From JBNNGK01 sp050268245 (GTDB taxonomy: Bacteria; Pseudomonadota; Gammaproteobacteria; Enterobacterales; Enterobacteriaceae), in contig NZ_JBNNGK010000008.1 of the NCBI RefSeq assembly GCF_050268245.1, forward strand, positions 62,001 through 126,000: a stretch of DNA of 64,000 bases, read 5' to 3'. The translations under genes and the position numbers were made by a program. The stretch's first letter is position 1. Every line of letters starts with the position of its first letter. Below the pieces are notes generated by a model. It was not told the origin of the DNA and ran no database searches. It saw only the letters and a list, made by a program, of their open reading frames with translations. Shown one piece after another: positions 35,418-44,748 of the stretch.

Positions 35418-37121
35418 ATGCAGTGGAAATCGTTCCAGGCTTGGACGCCCGGTTTAACACATTTGTTAGCCTACGAACGCGGTTGGTTGAAGCCGGATGT
35501 GCGTGCGGGATTATCCGTCGCCGCCGTGGCGTTGCCGGTGGCTATTGCTTATTCCGAACTGGCAGGCGTCAGCCCGGTGGTGGGGTTATATTCGTGTATT
35601 TTACCCATGATTGCTTACGCGATTTTTGGTTCATCGCGTCAGTTAATTGTCGGCCCTGATGCGGCAACGTGTGCAGTTATCGCCGCCGTGGTGACGCCGT
35701 TGGCCGCAGGTAATATGGAACGACACTGGCAGCTCACCATCATGATGACCGCGATGATGGGGGCTTGGTGCCTGTTAGCCAGCCGTTTCAGGCTAGGTGC
35801 ATTGGCTGATTTATTGTCACGGCCTATTTTAAGTGGTCTGCTGAACGGGGTGGCGATCACCATTATGGTTGACCAAATGGGTAAGGTGTTTGGTTTCTCC
35901 GTACCGCCCGCACAGTTAATTGAGCGAATCTATGCATTGCCTGGAAACCTATTGCGCAGTGATTGGCTAACGTTAGCAGTCTCTTTGTTGACCTTGATCA
36001 CGCTGGTCGGTGTTAAAAAGTTACGGCCTAACTGGCCTGCGCCGTTGTTTGCCATTGTGGTAGCAACGTTTGCAACATGGGCTGCAAACTTACAGCAGTA
36101 CGGTATTATTACCGTTGGTGGCTTCAGCGGTTTGTTGCCTATCGTACAATGGCCTGATTTCCAACCGGGGTTAATGCGCGATATGGTCATCCCTGCACTC
36201 AACCTAGCGGTGGTCAGTTTCGTTAGTATGATGCTGACGGCACGCAGCTTTGCGGCAAAAAATGGTTATGAAGTGAATGCGGATGCCGAGTTTCGCGCGT
36301 TGGGTTTGGTGAATATTGTCTCCGCATTGTCACAAGGTTTTGCTATCAGCGGGGCGGATTCACGTACAGCTGTTAATGATGCCAACGGCGGGAAAAGCCA
36401 GATGGTATCGATTATTGCGGCGCTCATGATCGCCCTGGTTTTGTTGCTACTTACGGGGCCGTTACAGTTTATCCCGCTTGCTGGGTTGGGCGTAGTATTG
36501 ATGTATGCGGCGTGGTCATTGCTGGATATTCGTGGTATCTGGATTTTGCGGCGTCGTAATACTCAGGCATTTCGTTTAGCCTTGTTTACCTTATGCAGCG
36601 TACTGCTGGTGGGGGTAATCAATGGTATTGGCCTGGCAGTATTACTGGGATTAATGCAATTCTTGCGTACCGTGTTTCGCCCTACAGAACAACTGCTGGG
36701 GGTGAACCACGAAGGCATGATTCATTCGATGGGTAATAACAACGGTATCAAAGCGGTTGATGGCGTCATGATGTATCGTTTTAACTCACCGCTTACCTAT
36801 TTTAATGTGGCTTATTTCAAGCGCCGAATTCTTAATTTGGTTGATGGTACGCCGTTTCAACCGCGTTGGGTGGTGATTGATGCCGTTGCCAGCTTTACCC
36901 ATGCCGATATTAGCGTTCTGGCCGCGATCGACGAGTTGAAACGCGACTTGTTACAGCGTAACGTAAAATTGGTGTTGGCGGGACGGCGTACTGAATTGAC
37001 ACGCTGGTTTCGTATCAATCGCTTAGGGCGCGATCAGGATTTGATTTTTGTGCCGGACTTATATCTGGCGTTGAAGTTGATACAAAGTAAAGAGCAGGCG
37101 GAGCCGTTGCAAACAGCATAA
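35418..37121 (+). CDS. SulP-family anion transporter with STAS domain
   Basis: 567 residues from the ATG at 35418, which has AGGAA upstream. The N-terminal ~410 residues are a 14-segment SulP membrane domain (VALPVAIAYSELAGVSPVVGLYS, SRQLIVGPDAAT); the C-terminal ~120 form a STAS domain (VVIDAVASFTHADISVLAAI). Relatives transport sulfate, bicarbonate or C4-dicarboxylates (DauA), and the substrate cannot be told from the sequence. It is inserted between yciB and yciC relative to the E. coli order and has its own flanking gaps. Confidence 0.88.
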   Translation: MQWKSFQAWTPGLTHLLAYERGWLKPDVRAGLSVAAVALPVAIAYSELAGVSPVVGLYSCILPMIAYAIFGSSRQLIVGPDAATCAVIAAVVTPLAAGNMERHWQLTIMMTAMMGAWCLLASRFRLGALADLLSRPILSGLLNGVAITIMVDQMGKVFGFSVPPAQLIERIYALPGNLLRSDWLTLAVSLLTLITLVGVKKLRPNWPAPLFAIVVATFATWAANLQQYGIITVGGFSGLLPIVQWPDFQPGLMRDMVIPALNLAVVSFVSMMLTARSFAAKNGYEVNADAEFRALGLVNIVSALSQGFAISGADSRTAVNDANGGKSQMVSIIAALMIALVLLLLTGPLQFIPLAGLGVVLMYAAWSLLDIRGIWILRRRNTQAFRLALFTLCSVLLVGVINGIGLAVLLGLMQFLRTVFRPTEQLLGVNHEGMIHSMGNNNGIKAVDGVMMYRFNSPLTYFNVAYFKRRILNLVDGTPFQPRWVVIDAVASFTHADISVLAAIDELKRDLLQRNVKLVLAGRRTELTRWFRINRLGRDQDLIFVPDLYLALKLIQSKEQAEPLQTA

Positions 37122-37149
37122 AAAAAAGGGCACGTCGAAACGTGCCCTT
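37120..37149 (-). terminator. Bidirectional terminator of sulP and yciC
   Basis: AAGGGCACG and CGTGCCCTT pair around TCGAAA; on the minus strand a run of eight T follows, ideal for ending yciC. Confidence 0.9.
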
Positions 37150-37167
37150 GTGCTATTCATCTCGATT

Positions 37168-37920
37168 TTAGTTGCGCAGGAGCATATACAAGCGGAACAG
37201 GTAAATCAGTAACAGTGCGGAAACCAAGTTACTCAGAGCCGTCAAGACGACGCTGGCAATATTCGGTGTCAGCACGGATAAGTGACTAACTAAGAACAAG
37301 ACTAACAACTTGGCCGCCAGCCATAACATCATTGCTGGCACAATGACGCGGGCATTAGCAAAAGCCAACTTAGCGCTCAGTTTCAGTGAAGCGAATACCC
37401 CTTTCTTTTCGGTAGAGCTGATCACGGGGGCTAATGAAAAAGCGATGGCCATAATGACCCCAGGTACAACAAACAGCGTCAAACCAAGCTGGATTAGCAG
37501 GGTGCAAATGAACAACAGCAATAACAGCCGAGGGAGTTCTGGTGCCGCCGCGCCAATAGCCCGCAGCGCGCTGACCGGTTGCCCCTGAGAGACTAAGCGA
37601 ATCAACGTTAACATTCCGCCAACCAGCAACACATTGCCGACTAATGCCGAAAAGGTGGCGGCTGCCGATACCTTCAACAACACCATTTGCTGCTCAGGTG
37701 TCATTTGCTGAATAATATCCTGAATGCCCATCCCTGCGGATGAAGCAAAATCACTTTCCGTTGCGGTCAAAATCTTTAACTGCTCAACATCAGGGCTGAA
37801 TACCTGATTTAGCAGTACCGAAATGAACGCAGTCAACAGAGCCATCAACAAGATGCTGGTGAGTTGATTACGGAAAAAGTTAAAACTGTCACGGTACAAT
37901 GTGTTAGCCGTGATAGGCAT
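37168..37920 (-). CDS. yciC: UPF0259 membrane protein YciC
   Basis: 250-residue inner-membrane protein with about six hydrophobic segments, aligning with E. coli YciC (247). The function is unknown. Conserved parts are YRDSFNFFRNQ at the start and LLLIYLFRLYMLLRN at the end. It is 32 bp after the YkgJ-like gene on the same strand. Confidence 0.93.
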   Translation of the reverse strand: MPITANTLYRDSFNFFRNQLTSILLMALLTAFISVLLNQVFSPDVEQLKILTATESDFASSAGMGIQDIIQQMTPEQQMVLLKVSAAATFSALVGNVLLVGGMLTLIRLVSQGQPVSALRAIGAAAPELPRLLLLLFICTLLIQLGLTLFVVPGVIMAIAFSLAPVISSTEKKGVFASLKLSAKLAFANARVIVPAMMLWLAAKLLVLFLVSHLSVLTPNIASVVLTALSNLVSALLLIYLFRLYMLLRN

Positions 37921-37952
37921 GCAGACTCCTTGGCGTCAAGAACAGGGATAAA

Positions 37953-38387
37953 TCAGTGGGTAATTGTACCTTGTTCCGGTTCAGTGTGGCACCCCGATAA
38001 TGACATCGTGCTGATTTCTTCCGTAAATAGGGGCTCGGGTAATAGCAGTGGTACTGGCAGCGGCGGTAGGCCATAGCGTTCACGCGCCCGGTCGCAGGCT
38101 TCATTACGGATACCGTTCTCGCCGGATTGGTCAAACTCGCGGCACGGCGAAGGGCGTTCAAGGTAAATAGCACAGGATACCGCTTGGCCAATCTCACCCA
38201 CCAGCGAGGTACAGCGTGGAGACGTGCTGTTCGTTCCTTGCATACAACGCAGAAATGGGGTCAAAGGTTCAGTAAGGGGCGTAGGCACGAGCCCGCCACC
38301 GTCATCGGCTTCAGCCCAATAGAATGATACGCGGAAATAGGCGCAACACGCGCCACAACTGACACAGGGATTGAGAAATTCGCTCAT
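37953..38387 (-). CDS. YkgJ-family cysteine-cluster protein
   Basis: 144 residues starting at the ATG at 38387 (MSEFLNPCVSCGACC); the longer frame adds 11 unmatched codons. Ten cysteines, with the N-terminal cluster C8, C11, C14, C15 and later C48, C59, C72, C82, C98, C133, fit the YkgJ/CxxCxxCC family thought to bind metal or an iron-sulfur cluster. The role is unknown. It probably shares a transcript with yciC. Confidence 0.82.
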   Translation of the reverse strand: MSEFLNPCVSCGACCAYFRVSFYWAEADDGGGLVPTPLTEPLTPFLRCMQGTNSTSPRCTSLVGEIGQAVSCAIYLERPSPCREFDQSGENGIRNEACDRARERYGLPPLPVPLLLPEPLFTEEISTMSLSGCHTEPEQGTITH

Positions 38388-38514
38388 CTTGATTGCCCAC
38401 CGACTCCTTACGGCCACCAACCAAAACCAACAGGAAGGAAAGAAATTACTGCGTCAACATGATGTTGGCAATTGAAATTTCTTGCTGCGTATCATTTGCG
38501 ACAAACCGCTTTTT

Positions 38515-38528
38515 TTGATTCAGATCAA
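38515..38528 (+). promoter_or_regulatory. FNR box upstream of ompW
   Basis: TTGATTCAGATCAA is a perfect match to the FNR consensus TTGAT-N4-ATCAA, 145 bp before the ompW start. E. coli ompW is FNR-activated, so oxygen-dependent control is likely here too. Confidence 0.75.
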
Positions 38529-38594
38529 TTCTAGATTTATTAGTCTCTTAGGTAACCTTGTTTTTAGTGGGAATTAAATTTTTTATACATAAGA

Positions 38595-38615
38595 TGTGAT
38601 CTCGATAAGATCACA
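38595..38615. promoter_or_regulatory. Palindrome TGTGATC-N7-GATCACA upstream of ompW
   Basis: Perfect 7-base arms spaced by 7. The arms resemble CRP half-sites (TGTGA...TCACA), but the spacing is 11 rather than 6, so CRP binding is doubtful. It lies 57 bp before the ATG and could bind another regulator or form a leader hairpin. Confidence 0.45.
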
Positions 38616-38672
38616 AATACCCTGTAATAGGTATATTCATCGAGATTATAAACCACACTAATGGAATGGAAA

Positions 38673-39317
38673 ATGAAAAAGACAACTTTGGTGGTAGTGG
38701 CAACGATGTTGGCTCCGATGTTGGCAAGTGCGCATCAAGCGGGTGATTTCCTGTTCCGTGCGGGGACAGCAACGGTTCGCCCGACAACAGGTTCGGATGA
38801 TGTGCTTGGCCAAGGCTCATTCAAAGCAGACAATAATACGCAGCTTGGTCTGACCTTCGGTTACATGGTCACTGACAATATCGGCGTGGAATTACTGGCG
38901 GCTACGCCATTCCGTCATAAAGTTTCGCTGAACGGCCAGGCGGTGAGCGGTGATATTGCGACTGCGCATCAATTACCTCCTACCTTGATGGCACAATATT
39001 ACTTTGGCGATCGGCAGGATAAACTGCGTCCTTATCTGGGCGTGGGCGTTAACTACACCACATTCTTTGATGAAAAATTCAATGATAACGGTAAGGCGAT
39101 AGGCCTAAGCGATCTGAGCATGAAAGATTCTTGGGGAGTGGCGGCACAGGCGGGGTTAGATTATAACCTGGATGAGCACTGGATGCTGAATATGTCAGTG
39201 TGGTGGATGAACATCGAAACCAAAGTACGCTTCAATGATGCTGCCGGTGAGCATCACAGCATTGATACCCGGCTGGATCCGTGGGTGTTTATGTTTGGTG
39301 CAGGTTACCGCTTCTAA
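38673..39317 (+). CDS. ompW: Outer-membrane protein OmpW
   Basis: Eight-stranded beta-barrel that carries small hydrophobic molecules across the outer membrane. 214 residues from the ATG at 38673 (MKKTTLVVVATMLAPMLASA signal peptide); an ATG four codons upstream is open but unusual for the family. HQAGDFLFRAG, LTFGYMVTDNIGVELLAATPFRHK and the terminal GYRF with aromatic C-terminal Phe mark a barrel recognised by BAM. Confidence 0.95.
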   Translation: MKKTTLVVVATMLAPMLASAHQAGDFLFRAGTATVRPTTGSDDVLGQGSFKADNNTQLGLTFGYMVTDNIGVELLAATPFRHKVSLNGQAVSGDIATAHQLPPTLMAQYYFGDRQDKLRPYLGVGVNYTTFFDEKFNDNGKAIGLSDLSMKDSWGVAAQAGLDYNLDEHWMLNMSVWWMNIETKVRFNDAAGEHHSIDTRLDPWVFMFGAGYRF

Positions 39318-39364
39318 TTTTTTTATGCAATGTGGAGGCGCGGTTCAGCGCCTCCTTCTGACGA

Positions 39365-39683
39365 CTATTTAATGTGTATCACGTTTTCTACCGACTTCAC
39401 GCCCGCGACGCCACGCGTAACTTGTACTGCACGGTGAGCATCAGCACTGGGGCTGAGGAAGCCACTCAGTTGTACTCGCCCTTTAAAGGTTTCACACTGA
39501 TTTCGCGAGATTTAATGTTTTTATCCGCTAACAGCGCTGATTTTACCGTGGTAGTCATGGTCACGCTGTCTATATTCTCCCTGTATCTTCAGATTCTGTT
39601 GCTGGTGCACACCCACTGATAGCCATGGCTATTATCGTGACGGCAACCATGCCGAGCACTGGAAGGATTTTAAATAGTTTCAT
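39365..39683 (-). pseudogene. BON-domain lipoprotein gene with two frameshifts
   Basis: Starting at the ATG at 39683 the frame reads MKLFKILPVLGMVAV and a lipobox ending SGC, then stops at TAG after EDTGRI. A -1 shift there gives ENIDSVTMTTTVKSALL and REISVKPLKGE, and a second -1 shift gives VQLSGFLSPSADAHRA to the final SVENVIHIK. Joined, this is a ~107-residue BON-domain lipoprotein (OsmY-like fold, periplasmic or outer-membrane associated). Each break sits at a short G run that looks one base short. No complete product is made as written. It follows trpA on the same strand. Confidence 0.8.
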
Positions 39684-39748
39684 AACTTACTCTCCATGCA
39701 ATGTTATTTGTTGAAACTGCTAACACAATCTATTTTACGCAAAGTTTT

Positions 39749-40561
39749 TTATTTTGCTATGTAGGTTGCGGCTTTCATTTCGCTGACAAATTTGCCCAGT
39801 TGAGCCAGCATTTCAGTCGGTTGCTGTTGGTATTGCTCAATGATTTTGACAATCGCAGAACCGGAGATTGCCCCGGCCGCCCCGGCTTGTAACGCATCAC
39901 GTACCTGGGAAGGTTCAGAAATACCAAAACCCTGTAGCGATGGAGCGGCATGATACTCCTTCAGCGTATTGACCAGATGATGTAGCGGCAACTGCGCGCG
40001 GCTTTCGGTGCCGGTAACGCCGGCGCGTGAGAGCAGGTAAGTGTAGCCACGGCCGTGAGAGGCAATTTCGCGCAGGAGAGCGTCGTTTGCATTCGGTGGA
40101 CAAATAAAGATTGGCGCAATATTATGGCGCAACGCTGCCGCACGGAAGGGGGCTGACTCCTCAAAAGGCACATCGGCGATTAACACCGAATCCACGCCGA
40201 CATCCGCGCAGCGTTGATAGAACGTATCAATCCCTTTATGAAACACCAAGTTGGCATACATTAATAAGCCGATTGGAATGTCTTGGTGCTTTTGGCGAAT
40301 GCTTGCCAGCATATCGAAACATTGACTTGGTGTGACACCCGCGGCAAATGCACGCAGCGCGGCATTCTGAATCGTTGGGCCGTCGGCGAGCGGATCGGAA
40401 AAAGGAATACCCAATTCCAGTGCATCAGCGCCGTTTTCAATCAGCGTGTCGATAATCTGCAGTGATAGGGCCGGGTTTGGATCGCCCAGAGTCACGAACG
40501 GGACAAAAGCCCCTTCACGTTGGTTTTCCAGACGCTTGAACAATTGCTGGTAACGCTCCAT
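39749..40561 (-). CDS. trpA: Tryptophan synthase alpha chain
   Basis: Cleaves indole-glycerol phosphate to indole and glyceraldehyde-3-phosphate; indole passes through a tunnel to TrpB. 270 residues of TIM-barrel fold with catalytic E49 (LELGIPFSDP) and D60. Its ATG overlaps the trpB stop by one base (TGATG), so translation is coupled. Last gene of the trp operon. Confidence 0.97.
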   Translation of the reverse strand: MERYQQLFKRLENQREGAFVPFVTLGDPNPALSLQIIDTLIENGADALELGIPFSDPLADGPTIQNAALRAFAAGVTPSQCFDMLASIRQKHQDIPIGLLMYANLVFHKGIDTFYQRCADVGVDSVLIADVPFEESAPFRAAALRHNIAPIFICPPNANDALLREIASHGRGYTYLLSRAGVTGTESRAQLPLHHLVNTLKEYHAAPSLQGFGISEPSQVRDALQAGAAGAISGSAIVKIIEQYQQQPTEMLAQLGKFVSEMKAATYIAK

Positions 40562-41751
40562 CAGATTTCTCCCCGAGCTTTCAGAATATCGTGGACGGTA
40601 AATATGTCTTTGTCGCCACGGCCGGATAGGTTAACGACCAGTATTTGTTCTTTCTGGGGTGTTTCCCGAATCATTTTGAGTGCGTGTGCGAGAGCATGTG
40701 ATGATTCCAACGCTGGAATAATGCCTTCATGACGTGAAAGTTCTTTAAACGCATCAAGTGCTTCGTTATCGGTAACAGAGACGTACTCCGCGCGGCCAAT
40801 GCTGTTGAGGTGTGCATGCTGCGGGCCAACGGAAGGGAAGTCCAACCCGGCAGAAATTGAATACGATTCCTCGATTTGCCCTTCAGCGGTTTGCATCATT
40901 GGCGCCTTCATGCCGAAATAGATGCCGACGTGTCCGTGTTTCAACGGCGCACCATGCTGGCCGGTTTCGATCCCCAAGCCCGCGGGCTCAACGCCAATCA
41001 GACCCACGCTGGTTTCATCGATAAAATCGGCAAACATGCCGATGGCGTTGGAGCCGCCACCAACACAGGCAAGTACCGCATCAGGCAGACGGCCTTCGCG
41101 CTCCAGCACCTGCGCTTTGGTTTCCTCGCCGATCATTCGTTGGAACTCACGCACAATCGTCGGGTAAGGATGAGGGCCAGCGGCGGTGCCAAGCATGTAG
41201 TGCGCTTGTTCATAGCTGCCGGACCAGTCACGCAGGGCTTCATTGCACGCGTCTTTCAGCGTAGATGAACCACTGTGCACCGGAATTACCTCAGCGCCCA
41301 TCAAACGCATACGGAAAACATTGGGCGATTGACGCTCTACATCTTTAGCGCCCATGTAAACGCGGCATTTCAACCCCAACAATGCGCTGGCTAATGCTGA
41401 GGCGACACCGTGCTGACCGGCACCGGTCTCGGCAATAATTTCTGTCTTGCCCATGCGTTTGGCCAGTAACGCTTGGCCTAAAACCTGATTGGTTTTGTGC
41501 GCGCCACCGTGCAATAAGTCTTCACGTTTCAAATACAGTTTGGTTTTTGTACCTGCAGTCAGATTCTGGCATAGCGTCAATGCCGTTGGGCGACCCGCAT
41601 AATTTTTTAGCAGATCGATAAACTCGGCTTGGAACTCTGGGTCGCGCTGTGCGCTGACGAAAGCGTCCTCTAGTTGGTTTAGAGCCGGCATCAGAATTTG
41701 TGGCACATACATACCACCAAACTCACCGAAGTAAGGGTTAAGCAGCGTCAT
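40561..41751 (-). CDS. trpB: Tryptophan synthase beta chain
   Basis: PLP enzyme joining indole and serine to tryptophan. 396 residues; the PLP lysine is K86 in GGAHKTNQ, the phosphate loop is GGGSNAIG, and the substrate-loop motif is ETGAGQHG. 34 bp after trpC(F). Confidence 0.97.
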   Translation of the reverse strand: MTLLNPYFGEFGGMYVPQILMPALNQLEDAFVSAQRDPEFQAEFIDLLKNYAGRPTALTLCQNLTAGTKTKLYLKREDLLHGGAHKTNQVLGQALLAKRMGKTEIIAETGAGQHGVASALASALLGLKCRVYMGAKDVERQSPNVFRMRLMGAEVIPVHSGSSTLKDACNEALRDWSGSYEQAHYMLGTAAGPHPYPTIVREFQRMIGEETKAQVLEREGRLPDAVLACVGGGSNAIGMFADFIDETSVGLIGVEPAGLGIETGQHGAPLKHGHVGIYFGMKAPMMQTAEGQIEESYSISAGLDFPSVGPQHAHLNSIGRAEYVSVTDNEALDAFKELSRHEGIIPALESSHALAHALKMIRETPQKEQILVVNLSGRGDKDIFTVHDILKARGEI

Positions 41752-41785
41752 TATGTTTCCCGTTCTATTTGTTTAAATGTATGCA

Positions 41786-43150
41786 TTAGTAAGCGCGTAG
41801 GGTTTGAAACACCGCGGCAATACGGTCGGCATCTTTAATCCCCGGAGCGCTTTCAACGCCGGAGTTGAAGTCCAGCCCTGCGCAGCCGAGCTGTGCCGCC
41901 TCGATACAGTTGTCGGCGCTTAATCCACCGGCCAGCATCACGTTATCGAGATTCTCGCCAACCAGCGCGTTCCAATCGAAACGTTGACCGGTGCCGCCGG
42001 CACCGTTGTCGAGCAGGTAACGGTCAACCTGTTGTAGATCACGCGTCGGCACGCGGTCTTTTACACTTAATGCTTTCCAGATTTGGCATGATGGCGGCAG
42101 TTTTGCCCGCAGTGCCGTAATGTAAGCCTGATCTTCGTTGCCGTGCAGTTGCACCGCTTTTAAACCCAGACGCTCGACGGTTTGTACAACCGTGTCTACC
42201 TGCGCATCGCAAAATACGCCAACGTATTTTAGTGGCGCGCCAGAAATGACTTCGCGGGCGCGAGCGATATCAACATAGCGCGGAGAGCGGCCAACAAATA
42301 TCAATCCGCCGTAATTGGCACCCGCTTTATAGGCGGCGGCGGCATCCTGCGCGCGGGTTAACCCGCACACTTTATTGTCACCTAAAAGTACCCGTCGAAC
42401 CGCGGTGCGGAGATCACTTTCCGACATCAGCGCGCTGCCGATGAGGAAGCCGTTCGCGAAACGGCTCAGTTCACGGATCTGGGCATAGTGATTGATGCCC
42501 GATTCACTGATCACGGTGACACCTTGCGGAACGCGAGGAGCCAACGTCCGGGTACGTTCTAGATCGATACTCAGATCGCGTAGGTCGCGGTTGTTAATCC
42601 CGATTACCTTGGCTTCTAGCGTTATTGCACGTTGGAGCTCTTCTTCACTGATCACCTCGGTCAGCACGCCCATATTCAGGCTATGGGCAACTGCCGCTAA
42701 CCGACGGTATTGTTCATCGCTCAGCACGGATAACATCAATAGAATGGCATCGGCGTGATAATGCCGCGCCAGATATATCTGATAAGGGTCGATGATAAAA
42801 TCTTTGCACAGTACCGGTTGCGTTACGGTTTTGCTCACCAGCGGTAGAAAATCGAAGCTGCCCTGAAAGTATTTTTCATCGGTCAATACCGAAATAGCGG
42901 CAGCATAATCCTTATAGATTTCAGCAATCTCGACCGGATTAAAATCGTCGCGAATTAACCCTTTGGAGGGCGACGCCTTTTTGCATTCAAGAATAAAAGC
43001 CGTTCTGGTGCCCTGCAGTGCATGATAAAAACTGCGTTCGCTGGGGGCGATGTCATGTTGAAAGCTGGCGAGCGGTTGCTGTTGCTGTCGTGCTGCGACC
43101 CATTGCGCTTTATCACGAACAATCTTGTTGAGCACGGTTTCCTGCATCAT
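41786..43150 (-). CDS. trpC: Bifunctional indole-glycerol-phosphate synthase / phosphoribosylanthranilate isomerase
   Basis: Fused TrpC-TrpF of 454 residues, as in enterobacteria. The N-terminal IGPS barrel (about 1-255) carries ECKKASPSKG and KDFIIDPYQ; the C-terminal PRAI barrel (about 256-454) carries KVCGLTR with its catalytic cysteine and LDFNSGVE. The ATG at 43150 directly abuts the trpD stop (TAAATG); the next codon is also ATG and may be the true start given the AGAGG spacing. Confidence 0.96.
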   Translation of the reverse strand: MMQETVLNKIVRDKAQWVAARQQQQPLASFQHDIAPSERSFYHALQGTRTAFILECKKASPSKGLIRDDFNPVEIAEIYKDYAAAISVLTDEKYFQGSFDFLPLVSKTVTQPVLCKDFIIDPYQIYLARHYHADAILLMLSVLSDEQYRRLAAVAHSLNMGVLTEVISEEELQRAITLEAKVIGINNRDLRDLSIDLERTRTLAPRVPQGVTVISESGINHYAQIRELSRFANGFLIGSALMSESDLRTAVRRVLLGDNKVCGLTRAQDAAAAYKAGANYGGLIFVGRSPRYVDIARAREVISGAPLKYVGVFCDAQVDTVVQTVERLGLKAVQLHGNEDQAYITALRAKLPPSCQIWKALSVKDRVPTRDLQQVDRYLLDNGAGGTGQRFDWNALVGENLDNVMLAGGLSADNCIEAAQLGCAGLDFNSGVESAPGIKDADRIAAVFQTLRAY

Positions 43151-44149
43151 TTATCCTCTTGCTGCCAGAGCGGTCACTCGCTCATAGGCTTGCCCGCTAT
43201 GAATCATGTCCAATGCCTGCTGCGCATTATGGCGCAGGTCTTCTTGCCCGAATAACTTCAACAGCAACGCGACGTTAGCGGCGACTGCTGCGGCGTGTGC
43301 CGGTGCACCTTTACCTTGTAACAAGCTTGCCAGAATGTCACGATTTTCTTCTGGTGATCCTCCCAACAGTGCGTTAAGCGGATGGGTCTCCAATCCAAAT
43401 GAGGCTGGTGTCAGGGTATAGCGGGCGATTTCACCGTTATTTAATTCCGCCACCTGGGTTGCAGTGTGAATCGCCACTTCATCCATGCCGCCACCGTGTA
43501 CCACGGCGGCACGTTGATAGCCTAAGACGCGTAAGGTTTCTGCGATGGGCAGTACCAACTCAGGGCTGTAAACGCCAATCAGCGCCAGTGGTGGCCGCGC
43601 TGGATTAATCAGTGGGCCAAGTACATTAAATATGGTGCGAGTTTTCAACTGTTGGCGAACCGGCATTGCATGGCGAAACCCCGTGTGATACTGCGGCGCA
43701 AACAGAAAACAGACACCCAGCTCGTCTAATGCGCTACGTGCGGCTTCCGCCGGTAAATCCAGACGAATACCGAAGGCGGCCAGCAAATCGGAGGAACCCG
43801 AACGGCTCGAGACACTTCGGTTACCGTGTTTCGCGATTTTGACCCCGCAGGCTGCGGCTACGAAGGCGCTGGCGGTTGATATATTGATACTGTTGGTGCC
43901 GTCACCACCGGTACCGACGATGTCGGCAAAAAGGTAATCAGGCCGGGGGAAGGGTTGTGCATCAGCCAATAAGGCCTGCGCTGCCCCCGCTATTTCTGCA
44001 GGGCACTCACCGCGAATTTTCATGCTGATCAGCGCCGCAGCCAGTTGGCTGGGTTCCAGTTCGCCGCGTACGATGGCGCTGAATAAGTGTCGGCTTTCTT
44101 GCTGATCCATCGACTCTGAGCGATACAGCTTTTCAAGAATAGGTTGCAT
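43151..44149 (-). CDS. trpD: Anthranilate phosphoribosyltransferase
   Basis: Transfers the phosphoribosyl group of PRPP to anthranilate. 332 residues from the ATG at 44149 with GGGAGA upstream. PRPP motif GTGGDGTNSINIST and the KHGNRSVSSRSGSSD segment are intact. This is the stand-alone TrpD: in E. coli it is fused behind TrpG, here trpG is a separate gene ending 17 bp upstream, the arrangement of Serratia and Yersinia. Confidence 0.96.
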   Translation of the reverse strand: MQPILEKLYRSESMDQQESRHLFSAIVRGELEPSQLAAALISMKIRGECPAEIAGAAQALLADAQPFPRPDYLFADIVGTGGDGTNSINISTASAFVAAACGVKIAKHGNRSVSSRSGSSDLLAAFGIRLDLPAEAARSALDELGVCFLFAPQYHTGFRHAMPVRQQLKTRTIFNVLGPLINPARPPLALIGVYSPELVLPIAETLRVLGYQRAAVVHGGGMDEVAIHTATQVAELNNGEIARYTLTPASFGLETHPLNALLGGSPEENRDILASLLQGKGAPAHAAAVAANVALLLKLFGQEDLRHNAQQALDMIHSGQAYERVTALAARG

Positions 44150-44166
44150 TAATGTCTCCCCCTTGG

Positions 44167-44748
44167 TTATTTCGCTAACGCCCAGGCTAGCGTTTGTTCC
44201 AGCAAACGTGCGCCCTGAGTAGTCAGAATGGATTCTGGATGGAATTGGAAGCCGCACACTTTGTCCTCATCGTTACGCACTGACATCACCATTTCCCCAT
44301 AGCGTGCGTTGACCGTGAGTGCGGCGGGTATCTTGCTGCCGACCAGCGAATGGTAGCGAGCAACCGGTAGCGGATTGCTGATGCCGCTAAACATGGCTTC
44401 CCCATCATGGATGATGGTAGAGGCTTTGCCATGCAGGATTTCGCCAGCTTGGCCGACGTGGCCGCCGTAAGCCTCAACAATGGCTTGATGGCCGAGGCAA
44501 ATACCGATAATCGGCAGTTGGCCGCGTAGCCGTTGCAATAATTCCGGCATGCAACCTGCGTCGGCGGGGGTTCCCGGCCCTGGTGAAAGCATCAGCACCG
44601 GTTGCTCCAATTGTTGTAACCGCGCGACGATGACATCGGCCGCGATTTGATTACGGTAAATCACCACCTGATGACCGCTGGCGCGCAGTTGATCGACCAA
44701 GTTGTAGGTAAAAGAATCGATGTTGTCGAGCAATAAGATATCGGCCAT
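44167..44748 (-). CDS. trpG: Anthranilate synthase glutamine amidotransferase subunit
   Basis: Supplies ammonia from glutamine to TrpE. 193-residue class I amidotransferase with C84 in GICLGHQ and the His-Glu pair in FHPESI. Its ATG overlaps the trpE stop (TGATG), ensuring equal synthesis of the two subunits. Separate from trpD, unlike E. coli. Confidence 0.97.
   Translation of the reverse strand: MADILLLDNIDSFTYNLVDQLRASGHQVVIYRNQIAADVIVARLQQLEQPVLMLSPGPGTPADAGCMPELLQRLRGQLPIIGICLGHQAIVEAYGGHVGQAGEILHGKASTIIHDGEAMFSGISNPLPVARYHSLVGSKIPAALTVNARYGEMVMSVRNDEDKVCGFQFHPESILTTQGARLLEQTLAWALAK

Noticed and set aside
38595..38615. Canonical CRP site upstream of ompW
   Set aside because: The TGTGA and TCACA arms are 11 bp apart, not 6.
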